The notes beneath the pieces are model-generated. The model saw only the letters and a list, made by a program, of their open reading frames with translations, searched no databases and had not been told where the DNA came from. The position numbers and the translations under genes were made by a program. 5,020 bases of DNA, taken from the NCBI GenBank assembly GCA_031267855.1, contig JAIRYH010000137.1, positions 1 through 5,020 on the forward strand, in the 5' to 3' direction. The stretch is from Prevotellaceae bacterium. GTDB taxonomy: Bacteria; Bacteroidota; Bacteroidia; Bacteroidales; UBA932. Numbering within the stretch: position 1 is the stretch's first letter; each line of letters begins with the position of its first letter. Below, in pieces: positions 1 through 4,904 of the stretch.

Positions 1-137
1 ATTTCCCATTAACATTTTTTACATTTGTGGTGTCAATTTTAATTCAAACAGCATTAAAGCCTCCCGGAAAACGGGAGGCTTTAATGCTGTTTGAATTAAA
101 ATTGACACCACAAATGTAAAAAATGTTAATGGGAAAT
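1..137. repeat. Perfect 66-bp inverted repeat with 5-nt loop
   Basis: Bases 1-66 are the exact reverse complement of 72-137, leaving the loop GAAAA at 67-71. No mismatch was found over 66 pairs. The symmetry reaches base 1, so its true left boundary cannot be seen. The inner part (about 56-82) is a normal GC-rich terminator stem, but the outer 55 bp are AT-rich intergenic sequence that would not normally be mirrored. It may be a real long palindrome, a terminal-repeat remnant of a small element, or a fold-back artefact at a sequence end. The structure is certain; its origin is not. Confidence 0.95.
56..82. terminator. Terminator-like hairpin core of the inverted repeat
   Basis: The stem AAAGCCTCCCG / CGGGAGGCTTT with loop GAAAA has the form of an intrinsic terminator: a GC-rich 8-bp core flanked by A and T runs. 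It is symmetric, so it could act in either direction. It lies about 385 nt beyond the anmK stop codon, so it may instead end a gene left of the window. Because it is the centre of a suspiciously perfect inverted repeat, the sequence on one side of it may be artefactual. Confidence 0.6.
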
Positions 138-226
138 AAATAATGTCAAAAAAGCAAAGTTATATCTGAAGAGAAATGCAAAAGATAGCGGGAATGAAAG
201 GAAAAACCGGACAAACGGTAAATCAA
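138..226. other. Intergenic, no recognised feature
   Basis: This A-rich stretch lies between the inverted repeat and the 21-bp array. I see no credible coding frame, promoter or hairpin. A GATAGCGGGA at about 184-193 resembles an inverted fragment of the neighbouring array unit (TCCCGCTATC), which suggests degenerate array remnants. Confidence 0.5.
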
Positions 227-360
227 CCGTGCGGGATAAAAGCTATCCTGTACGGGATGAACGCTGTCACGTACGGGATGAACGCTATCCCGTGCGGGAT
301 AAACAGCTATCCCGTACGGAAAACGGCTGTCCCGTGCGGGATAAAAATTATCCCGCACGA
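227..360. repeat. Degenerate 21-bp tandem repeat array, six units plus remnant
   Basis: Units lie at 227-247, 248-268, 269-289, 290-311, 312-331 and 332-352, with a decayed seventh from 353. Lengths are 21, 21, 21, 22, 20 and 21 bp. Each begins with a version of CCGTRCGGGAT and most end with GCTATC or GCTGTC. The unit is internally dyadic: GGGATA pairs with TATCCC across the unit boundary and CCGTACGG is itself a palindrome. A further weak match (AACGGGATATACGCTGG) lies near 383-399. Because 21 is a multiple of three, frames stay open and spell heptapeptides such as YPVRDER on one strand and similar ones on the other. I regard these as by-products because unit lengths vary and no start or family supports a protein. 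Confidence 0.9.
333..359. other. Strong 12-bp hairpin within the 21-bp array
   Basis: Bases 333-344 (CGTGCGGGATAA) are perfectly complementary to 348-359 around an AAA loop. This is the most stable structure in the array and lies about 108 nt past the anmK stop codon. It has no adjacent T tract on the minus strand, so it is not a textbook terminator. It could still protect or define the 3' end of the anmK transcript (inference). Confidence 0.6.
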
Positions 361-466
361 GACAGTTTTGAAAACGGACAGGAACGGGATATACGCTGGA
401 ATATTATAAAATTATTGATCAATAAATTTAAAAAAAATGGCAACTTTTTTCAGGACGTGACACCAG
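361..466. other. AT-rich intergenic region downstream of anmK, with a palindrome
   Basis: There is no gene here. A perfect 14-bp palindrome TTATTGATCAATAA spans 412-425, and a weak A-run/T-run fold lies at about 430-450. Either might take part in ending the anmK transcript, but neither is a convincing GC-stem terminator. Confidence 0.4.
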
Positions 467-1522
467 CTAAAATCCGTACATTTGTCCCGATGCCACATCG
501 TGCGCGGCGCCCGTTACGCTTTGCAGGCAATTGGGCAGTCCTTCGGCGCGGCGCAAGCCAAGAAACGCAAAAATCAGCGCCTCCTTGAAGTCAATGACGG
601 TGCTGTCGGGCTTTATCCATTGGAAATTACCGTAGTGCAGGGCGCGTTCCAGTAAAAAGAGATTATAGGCGCCGCCGCCGGTAACCAGCACGCGGGCGTC
701 CTTTTTGAACGGCCGTGCAATCTGGTATGCCGCATGTTCGGTGAGCGTGGCTATTTTGTTTTCAAACGTGTCGCCGCACTGTTCCACCAGCGGCATCACG
801 CTGGCGTCAACCCATTCCTGCGCCAGCGATTTCGGCGCGCTCCGGCGATAATATTCCAGCGCATTCAGGTCTTCAAAAAGTTTTTCATTGACTTTTCCCG
901 CCCGCGCCGTCAGCCCGTCCCTGTCGTATTCCTGCCCGCGCGTGCGCATCAGGCGGTTCAGGCAGTAGTTTGCCGGGCAAAGGTCGTAGGCAATGCGCTT
1001 GCCGTTTTCGTCGTCGAACGACACGTTCGCAAAGCCGCCGATGTTGAGGCAGTAGCCATATTCGCCGAAAAGCAGCTTGTCGCCGATGGGCACCAGCGGT
1101 GCGCCCTGTCCTCCAAAAGCCACGTCGAGCGTGCGGAAGTCGCAGATGACCCTGAACCCCGAAGCGGCGTGCAGGTGCGCGCCGTTGCCTATTTGCAGGT
1201 TATAGCCCATATCGGGACGGTGGAAGACCGTGTGCCCGTGCGAGGCGACGAAATCAACCGCCGGCAGCCGGTGGCTTTCCGCAAACCGTTTTACCAGCGA
1301 TCCCAGGTATCGCCCGTATTCCGCATCCAGCGCCGCCATTCCTTCTGCCGTCAAATAATAGGAACCGCGCAGTTTTTCACGCCATTCGTCGCTGTACGGA
1401 TAGCTTTCGGCATGAAGAATGCGGTATGCCCACTTCCCGCCGTCTTTTCTGAAATGCGTATATACGGCGTCCAGTCCGTCGAGCGACGTGCCGCTCATTA
1501 ATCCGATAATTTTGTATTCCAT
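467..1522 (-). CDS. anmK: Anhydro-N-acetylmuramic acid kinase (AnmK)
   Basis: 351 aa, cytoplasmic. AnmK uses ATP to open and phosphorylate 1,6-anhydro-MurNAc, giving MurNAc-6-phosphate, a step in recycling cell-wall muropeptides. Visible motifs: the N-terminal phosphate-binding loop GLMSGTSLDGLDAV (7-20), SHGHTVFHRP (94-103), DFRTLDVAFGGQGAPLVP (128-145), NIGGFANVS (160-168) and the second nucleotide motif TGGGAYN (281-287), ending with KEALIFAFLG (313-322). Asp180 in YDLCPAN (179-185) sits where other AnmK proteins have the catalytic Asp of a DTGPGN-like motif; the Cys-Pro form is, from memory, usual in Bacteroidota. Length is near the family norm and the protein looks intact. The ATG at 1522 puts the glycine-rich loop at the expected distance. 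Upstream, the frame stays open through the 9-bp array until a TAA at 1634-1636 but offers no ATG, GTG or TTG, so this start is secure. No Shine-Dalgarno motif is seen. The gene lies 172 bp downstream of the pRiA4b-like gene. Confidence 0.97.
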   Translation of the reverse strand: MEYKIIGLMSGTSLDGLDAVYTHFRKDGGKWAYRILHAESYPYSDEWREKLRGSYYLTAEGMAALDAEYGRYLGSLVKRFAESHRLPAVDFVASHGHTVFHRPDMGYNLQIGNGAHLHAASGFRVICDFRTLDVAFGGQGAPLVPIGDKLLFGEYGYCLNIGGFANVSFDDENGKRIAYDLCPANYCLNRLMRTRGQEYDRDGLTARAGKVNEKLFEDLNALEYYRRSAPKSLAQEWVDASVMPLVEQCGDTFENKIATLTEHAAYQIARPFKKDARVLVTGGGAYNLFLLERALHYGNFQWIKPDSTVIDFKEALIFAFLGLRRAEGLPNCLQSVTGAAHDVASGQMYGF

Positions 1523-1535
1523 GCTTTGCAGGTAT

Positions 1536-1629
1536 GTTAGTGAAGTTAGTGAAGTTAGTGAAGTTAGTGAAGTTAGTGAAGTTAGTGAAGTCAGTGAAGT
1601 CAGTGAAGTTAGCGAAGTCAGTGAAGTTA
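1536..1629. repeat. 9-bp tandem repeat array in the anmK leader
   Basis: Ten complete 9-bp units occupy 1536-1625, followed by a partial GTTA. The first six are identical GTTAGTGAA. Units 7, 8 and 10 are GTCAGTGAA and unit 9 is GTTAGCGAA. Divergence is therefore polarised: the copies next to anmK are homogeneous and the distal ones have changed, a pattern consistent with recent expansion at the anmK side. On the minus strand the array ends 13 bp before the anmK ATG, inside its 5' leader. Copy-number change would alter leader length without shifting any frame. Confidence 0.97.
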
Positions 1630-1688
1630 TGAGTTACTGCCGGCGACAGCCATTCATTAACTGCATTAACTTCTCTAACTTCATTAAC
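1599..1688. repeat. Imperfect inverted repeat joining the 9-bp array to reversed copies
   Basis: Bases 1655-1688 hold four degenerate 9-bp units in the opposite orientation (forms of CATTAACTT). Their reverse complement aligns with 1599-1632, the distal end of the main array, with about 25 matches in the first 31 positions and a loop of about 22 nt. A transcript entering anmK could fold this into a long imperfect stem. The pairing is read by eye; folding energy was not calculated. Confidence 0.6.
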
Positions 1689-1694
1689 TTCATT

Positions 1695-2135
1695 TTACAA
1701 AAATTCATCATTTTCATGTTCGAATGCTTCGCTGCTTCGCCTGTCAAGGAATTGCGGAGGGGCGTCGCCTTTTTCGTCCGATGTTCTCGGATAGCTTTTG
1801 CGCGGCGCTTCATCGTCTGTTCCATTAAAAGACAGGCGCAGGGAGCGGTTATCGTGTACGTCGAATACATACAGCAGTGTGGTTTCCCGTTGTCGAATCA
1901 GCTTTTCCATGCTGATTTCATCCATTGAACCATTGCCCAGATCGAACAGTCCGTATTCTTTCAATGGCTTTTCTTTTGCGCTTTCCACGCGGAACAGCAC
2001 CATCTGGTCGGGAGCAAAATTCAAATCATTGACGATATGCTCATGTAAATCGTAGAGGGTATTGGATGCACGCAATTCATACTGGCGCATAAATCCTTTC
2101 AGGGAATCAACGGTGGCGGTAAACCGGTATATCAT
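1695..2135 (-). CDS. Small pRiA4b ORF-3-like (IS1096 passenger TnpR-like) protein
   Basis: 146 aa, probably cytoplasmic, function unknown. It resembles the short proteins annotated in Bacteroidota as plasmid pRiA4b ORF-3-like. It opens with a beta-strand (MIYRFTATVD), then a helix with the family pattern TLYDLHEHIVNDL (26-38), the segment DQMVLFRV (43-50), a second helix ISMEKLIRQR (74-83) and the strand LLYVFDVHDNRSLRLSF (87-103). A charged, probably disordered tail includes KGDAPPQFLD (122-131), which resembles the tail of Bacteroides relatives as I remember them. It seems shorter than those relatives. Despite the family name there is no transposase or resolvase nearby, so I do not call it mobile. 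It starts 95 bp after the acyl-CoA reductase stop, beyond an 8-bp repeat. No Shine-Dalgarno or clear promoter precedes it. The family assignment is from memory and moderately sure; that it is a real gene is more secure. Confidence 0.75.
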   Translation of the reverse strand: MIYRFTATVDSLKGFMRQYELRASNTLYDLHEHIVNDLNFAPDQMVLFRVESAKEKPLKEYGLFDLGNGSMDEISMEKLIRQRETTLLYVFDVHDNRSLRLSFNGTDDEAPRKSYPRTSDEKGDAPPQFLDRRSSEAFEHENDEFL

Positions 2136-2154
2136 GATAATAGACTTTTAGACA

Positions 2155-2184
2155 TTCGACTGTTCGACTGTTCGACTGTTCGAA
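2155..2184. repeat. 8-bp tandem repeat, 3.75 copies
   Basis: The unit TTCGACTG is repeated exactly at 2155-2162, 2163-2170 and 2171-2178, followed by TTCGAA at 2179-2184. It lies about 20 bp upstream of the start of the pRiA4b-like gene, in its leader if that gene is read through from the acyl-CoA reductase. Confidence 0.95.
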
Positions 2185-2186
2185 CA

Positions 2187-2219
2187 CAGAGGTGCAGGGA
2201 TTGTTCACTATACCCTCTG
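2187..2219. other. Weak hairpin downstream of acyl-CoA reductase gene
   Basis: CAGAGG at the left can pair with CCTCTG at the right, and an alternative pairing uses TGCAGGG with CCC and TGCA. It follows the reductase stop codon on the minus strand but has no T tract. It may be a weak terminator or processing stem; the evidence is slight. Confidence 0.3.
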
Positions 2220-2230
2220 CATTTCATTAT

Positions 2231-3292
2231 TCATTGTTCATTGTCCAGCATCCATTTCATGGTGTCCACACCGTCGGCGTAGTCGTGCAGCGAGGGGCGC
2301 TGGGCGTGGCCAAAGGTACAAAAATTATTGCAGATAACCGTTTTTCCCACCACACACTGTATCTGCTCGCGTTGCCGTTCAATGGACTTAAGCGCGTCGT
2401 CGATATCCGGGTAATAGCGGTAATGTATGACCGCCGGCGGTGCATGCAGCGATTCGTCTTCGCACAGCAATGCCGGCGGCATATCGCGGAACGGCTTACC
2501 CTGCAGGGACAGCAGGGCTTTTTGATAGTGGTAGTTATTGGCGTATCCGGTGTGCCGAAGCAATGCCCGCTGCTTTGCAAGGACTGTTTCCAGCGGTTGC
2601 CAGTCGTAGCCGGCGGGCACGTGCAGTAACGACACATTGCGGCAGCCCAGCCCGAAATAGCAAAACAGATCGTTTGCCAGTCCGTTTAATTCTTCGACGG
2701 TTTCATTGCCCCCGAGTATGGCTACACTGCGCCTGTTGCGGCGAATCAGGCTGCCGCCGCCGCCGGAGGCGCGCAATGCCGCAGCGATTGTTTCAAAATA
2801 ATGCGCCGCATGGTCCGAGCCGGTAGCTATAAGAAAGTCGATTTCGTTGACCGGCAATTCTTCTTTAAAAGCAATACGGCTGCGCCATCCGGGATGTATA
2901 CCGGATAAAACGGCGACCAGTGCAGGCAACAGGAAAGCATCCTTGTGCGATGGTTTTCCGATAAAGGAATGTCCTGCCGCCAGTACGCACAGGAAATCGT
3001 GGAAGCCCGCCAGCGGAATATTTCCTGCCATGATGACGCCTGCCCGCTTTGTGTTTTTTGCCGCCGGACAGGCTGCCAGCCATTCCTGCAGGCGTTGCCC
3101 GTTCAGCATTTCCGACGCGATGGCGTCAAGGGCATATTTTATGTTCTCGATGGTGAACCATGTATTTTCCGCTGCGCTTTTCTGCACGGCGGCATGCAGC
3201 GCGGGACAGGCGCTTTCGTCGTGCAGCCACGCCCGTACCCGCCTGCCGAGTTCGGAGAAATGTGCGATAAACCGGGAACGGTTAGAATCCAT
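2231..3292 (-). CDS. LuxC-like acyl-CoA reductase
   Basis: 353 aa, cytoplasmic. Family members use NADPH to reduce an acyl-CoA or acyl-enzyme thioester to the aldehyde and have an aldehyde-dehydrogenase-like fold. Visible features: a variable N-terminal helical part (1-80), the nucleotide-binding-region motif AGVIMAGNIPLAGFHDF (84-100), GKPSHKDAFLLP (112-123), DFLIATGSDHAAHYF (152-166), the probable catalytic Cys217 in CYFGLGCRNVS (211-221), and the C-terminal signature FGHAQRPSLHDYADGVDTM (327-345). All key motifs are present, so it looks functional. In luminous bacteria LuxC works with LuxD and LuxE; no such partner lies here, so substrate and purpose are unknown. Its start is 19 bp after the LuxR-type gene, which suggests co-transcription. 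The last codons (LDNEQ-stop) lie in a CATTGTT-like imperfect repeat at about 2222-2245. Family is confident; physiological role is not. Confidence 0.9.
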   Translation of the reverse strand: MDSNRSRFIAHFSELGRRVRAWLHDESACPALHAAVQKSAAENTWFTIENIKYALDAIASEMLNGQRLQEWLAACPAAKNTKRAGVIMAGNIPLAGFHDFLCVLAAGHSFIGKPSHKDAFLLPALVAVLSGIHPGWRSRIAFKEELPVNEIDFLIATGSDHAAHYFETIAAALRASGGGGSLIRRNRRSVAILGGNETVEELNGLANDLFCYFGLGCRNVSLLHVPAGYDWQPLETVLAKQRALLRHTGYANNYHYQKALLSLQGKPFRDMPPALLCEDESLHAPPAVIHYRYYPDIDDALKSIERQREQIQCVVGKTVICNNFCTFGHAQRPSLHDYADGVDTMKWMLDNEQ

Positions 3293-3311
3293 GGGGCGGT
3301 TTTCTTTGCAG

Positions 3312-3926
3312 TTACTGTGCTTCCGTGTCAGTAACCGGTCCTTTGACGTCGTCCAGTTCCACCAGCTTATTCACGATGGCATAAATGATAAGTCCTGCCG
3401 TGGTGTGGATTTGCAGTTTGGCGGAAATATTCCGGCGGTGCGTAATGACCGTATGCGTGGAAAGGCGGAGTTTGTCGGCAATTTGTTTGTTGGTCATTCC
3501 CTTGATGACGCACACAATGACTTCTTTTTCGCGTGCGCTCAGCGACTCGTGGCGTTTTTCTTCTTCGGGTTCGTGCAGCAGTTTCGTCAGTTTGTCGATA
3601 ACCTGTTCTTCGCTGTCATAGATCGAAATCACTTCGTCGTAGGGTTTGAAGATGGCGCTGTCGGCAAGGAAGTTTTGCAGCGCCACGCACTTTGCCTGCG
3701 GCGCTTCCTTTTTCACCTGCTGCAGCGAAACGGCGCTCAGGAAAGCCGGACTGATGATCAGCACATCGGGGTTTTGCCAGCCGAGCGAAGTTTTCAGCTG
3801 TTCCGCGTCGCTAATTTCAAAAACCTTGATATGAAACGTGTCCAAACGTTTCAATATCGCCAGCATGCCATTCCTGATAATGGCAGACGCGTCGGCCAGT
3901 GTTATTTTTATCGAAACGCGGCTCAT
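3312..3926 (-). CDS. LuxR-type DNA-binding regulator with degenerate receiver domain
   Basis: 204 aa, cytoplasmic transcription factor. The C-terminal half is a clear LuxR/NarL helix-turn-helix: LSAREKEVIVCVIKGMTNKQIADKL (129-153), then STHTVITHRRNISAKLQI (156-173), with recognition helix around 156-168. The N-terminal 120 residues have the alternating strand-helix pattern of a response-regulator receiver (ITLADASAIIRNG, 8-20; NPDVLIISP, 52-60). Key residues are missing: aligning PDVLIISP with the usual PDVVLLDI puts Ser59 at the phosphoacceptor Asp, only Asp12 of the usual acidic pair remains, and the conserved Lys is not apparent. It is therefore probably a pseudo-receiver not controlled by ordinary phosphorylation. 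Its ATG overlaps the hemerythrin stop as ATGA (3923-3926), implying translational coupling. No histidine kinase is present. Likely role, by inference: relays an oxygen, NO or redox signal sensed by its partner. Targets are unknown. Confidence 0.9.
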   Translation of the reverse strand: MSRVSIKITLADASAIIRNGMLAILKRLDTFHIKVFEISDAEQLKTSLGWQNPDVLIISPAFLSAVSLQQVKKEAPQAKCVALQNFLADSAIFKPYDEVISIYDSEEQVIDKLTKLLHEPEEEKRHESLSAREKEVIVCVIKGMTNKQIADKLRLSTHTVITHRRNISAKLQIHTTAGLIIYAIVNKLVELDDVKGPVTDTEAQ

Positions 3927-4621
3927 GATCCGGTATTGTTTTTGTTTTCCAGCTCCGCGATAGCCGGCACAAACAGGCAGTCTTCGATGGCATTGTGCGA
4001 AGCCAGGTCATTTTCGCAGTTAAAAATGTCGAACAGTACGCTGTTCACTTCATTGGTGCTTTTTGCCGGATAGTATTTGATGATGATATTCTTGAATTCC
4101 GTGAGCCGCGCCGACACATGGTCGTGCTGCCGGCTGAAAACGGCAATCGCATAGTCATCCCGGCGCTGTCCGGCAAGCAGTGCGCGCACGTACGGGAAAA
4201 CCGTTTCTTCTTCGTAGGTCATGTGCTTGCGGACTTCCGTCACATATTCGTCAAAATAATTCAGGATAGCCTGCGAAAGTTCATCCTTTTCCTTGTTGAG
4301 GATGGCCTTCAAATTGGTGCGGATAGCCGGCAGGCGAAAGTTCAGGAAGTAATCGTGCGAATTGCGGAGGTACGAAATGAGCGACGCGACGGAAAATGCC
4401 GCTTCCGCATAGCTGGCGGCGCCGTCTTCGTCGAGCAGCATATTGACAATGGCAAGGAACGTGGCGACGTCCACCCGGTTTTCGCGGCACACCTCGCCGA
4501 TGGTTTTATCGCCGAAACCGAGCGCAATGCCGAAGCGGCTTATCACTAAAAGCATCCGGTAGTTTTCGGTTATCAGGCTGCTCATGGTATCGGATGCTTT
4601 ATATTTTCCAAACTTATACAT
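3923..4621 (-). CDS. Hemerythrin-domain protein with N-terminal DUF542/ScdA_N-like segment
   Basis: 232 aa, cytoplasmic, no signal peptide or membrane segment. Residues 10-64 (LITENYRMLLVISRFGIALGFGDKT, then IGEVC) resemble the short N-terminal domain of ScdA/YtfE iron-centre repair proteins, although the CC motif of that domain is replaced here by GFG. Residues about 80-225 form the hemerythrin-like four-helix bundle. Likely di-iron ligands are His89 (NSHDYF), His133 with Glu137 or Glu138 (KHMTYEEETVFPYV), His166 or His168 (RQHDHVS), and His209 with Glu213 (SHNAIEDCLFVPA). Such proteins bind O2 or NO, or handle iron under nitrosative stress. Start: ATG at 4621 gives MYKFGKYKASDTM, which matches how I recall Bacteroidota relatives beginning; Met13 (4585) is the alternative. 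Two promoter candidates lie upstream. It is the first gene of the cluster and overlaps the regulator, which suggests a sensor-regulator pair (inference). Confidence 0.9.
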   Translation of the reverse strand: MYKFGKYKASDTMSSLITENYRMLLVISRFGIALGFGDKTIGEVCRENRVDVATFLAIVNMLLDEDGAASYAEAAFSVASLISYLRNSHDYFLNFRLPAIRTNLKAILNKEKDELSQAILNYFDEYVTEVRKHMTYEEETVFPYVRALLAGQRRDDYAIAVFSRQHDHVSARLTEFKNIIIKYYPAKSTNEVNSVLFDIFNCENDLASHNAIEDCLFVPAIAELENKNNTGS

Positions 4622-4625
4622 AATT

Positions 4626-4657
4626 TTACGGATTTACGGATTTACGGATTTACAGAT
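4626..4657. repeat. 8-bp tandem repeat, four copies
   Basis: TTACGGAT is repeated at 4626-4633, 4634-4641 and 4642-4649, with the variant TTACAGAT at 4650-4657. It ends 4 bp before the hemerythrin-gene ATG, so it occupies the ribosome-entry region and takes the place of any Shine-Dalgarno sequence. Confidence 0.95.
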
Positions 4658-4685
4658 TTGGCTGACGCCACAGTGCGCTTGTCGC

Positions 4686-4720
4686 AATTCATAATTCATA
4701 ATTCATAATTCATAATTGAC
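4686..4720. repeat. 7-bp tandem repeat, four copies plus variant
   Basis: AATTCAT is repeated exactly four times at 4686-4713, followed by AATTGAC (4714-4720). It lies just downstream of the promoter-proximal -7 candidate on the minus strand, so the transcription start probably falls inside it. Confidence 0.95.
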
Positions 4721-4753
4721 AAAGGTACAATTTTTACCTTGTAAATGAACAAA
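4720..4753 (-). promoter_or_regulatory. Candidate Bacteroidota promoter P1 for the hemerythrin cluster
   Basis: On the minus strand, TACCTTTG (4727-4720) matches the -7 consensus TAnnTTTG exactly, and TTTG (4753-4750) matches the -33 element. The 22-bp spacing is slightly longer than the usual 19-21 or so. Transcription would begin near 4713, giving a leader of about 90 nt. The -33 element overlaps the base of the neighbouring hairpin. Confidence 0.5.
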
Positions 4754-4775
4754 GGTTCTGATTGCTCAGAACCTT
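4752..4775. terminator. Terminator-like hairpin upstream of the hemerythrin cluster
   Basis: The perfect 10-bp stem AAGGTTCTGA / TCAGAACCTT encloses a TTGC loop. Plus-strand sequence after it is pyrimidine-rich (CATTCCTTTT); on the minus strand it is followed by TGTTCATTT. Direction is unclear. It could end a minus-strand transcript entering from the right, just before promoter P1. Confidence 0.55.
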
Positions 4776-4807
4776 CATTCCTTTTAAATCTTTTAAAATG
4801 GCTCAAT

Positions 4808-4841
4808 ACGGATGCAAAGGTACGGGGTTGAGGGCATCCGT
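4808..4841. other. 8-bp hairpin overlapping promoter candidate P2
   Basis: ACGGATGC (4808-4815) pairs perfectly with GCATCCGT (4834-4841) across an 18-nt loop. It encloses the -7 element of the P2 candidate, so the dyad could be an operator for a dimeric regulator. That role is inferred. Confidence 0.45.
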
Positions 4842-4846
4842 GAAAT
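4815..4846 (-). promoter_or_regulatory. Candidate Bacteroidota promoter P2
   Basis: On the minus strand, TACCTTTG (4822-4815) is an exact TAnnTTTG -7 match. About 20 bp upstream is TTTC (4846-4843), three of four bases of the -33 TTTG. A transcript from here would pass through the hairpin at 4752-4775 before reaching the hemerythrin gene, which would allow attenuation. Confidence 0.4.
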
Positions 4847-4864
4847 ACCTATAAAAGGGTATTT
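4843..4864. other. 7-bp hairpin
   Basis: AAATACC (4843-4849) pairs with GGTATTT (4858-4864) around an 8-nt loop. It is weak and AT-rich, with no clear role, and is adjacent to candidate promoter P2. Confidence 0.35.
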
Positions 4865-4870
4865 TGCATA

Positions 4871-4904
4871 AGCGGAATACCTAAAAGCCGGAAGGTTTTC
4901 CGCT
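4871..4904. other. Hairpin at the start of the right-hand 21-bp array
   Basis: AGCGGAA (4871-4877) pairs with TTCCGCT (4898-4904). Beyond one T-T mismatch, ACCT (4879-4882) pairs with AGGT (4893-4896). The hairpin includes the first, 22-bp unit of the array and marks its boundary. Confidence 0.45.

Noticed and set aside
20..27. TACATTTG -7-like motif, mirrored at 118-111
   Set aside because: Both copies point inward to the terminator hairpin, no -33 element is found at proper spacing for the right copy, and one arm may be artefactual.
227..360. CRISPR array
   Set aside because: Repeats are directly adjacent with no unique spacers, the unit is only 21 bp and no cas gene is present. The same holds for the array at 4881-5020.
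229..588. Plus-strand open frame with heptapeptide repeats (YPVRDER-like), and its minus-strand counterpart at 146-358
   Set aside because: The frame is open because the repeat unit is 21 bp and near-palindromic. Unit lengths of 20 and 22 bp break the register, and the 3' part runs antisense into the well-supported anmK gene.
734..1501. Long plus-strand open frame opposite anmK
   Set aside because: It is antisense to an intact, motif-rich anmK in GC-rich DNA, where long shadow frames are common. Its translation shows no family features.
1419..1928. Plus-strand open frame with a Ser-Glu-Val repeat tract
   Set aside because: The tract is a translation of the 9-bp array. Both ends overlap real minus-strand genes (anmK and the pRiA4b-like gene), and there is no recognisable domain.
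1695..2135. Mobile element, suggested by the IS1096 passenger/TnpR-like family name
   Set aside because: No transposase, terminal inverted repeats or target duplication flank the gene. The name reflects distant family history only.
2847..4073. 408-codon plus-strand open frame
   Set aside because: It runs antisense across the acyl-CoA reductase, the LuxR-type regulator and the end of the hemerythrin gene, all of which have clear family motifs. It is longer than any of them but composition-driven.
4609..4616. TAAGTTTG on the minus strand, matching the -7 promoter consensus
   Set aside because: It lies within codons 2-5 of the hemerythrin gene and has no matching -33 element that I could see. 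It could only serve a start at Met13, for which there is no other support.
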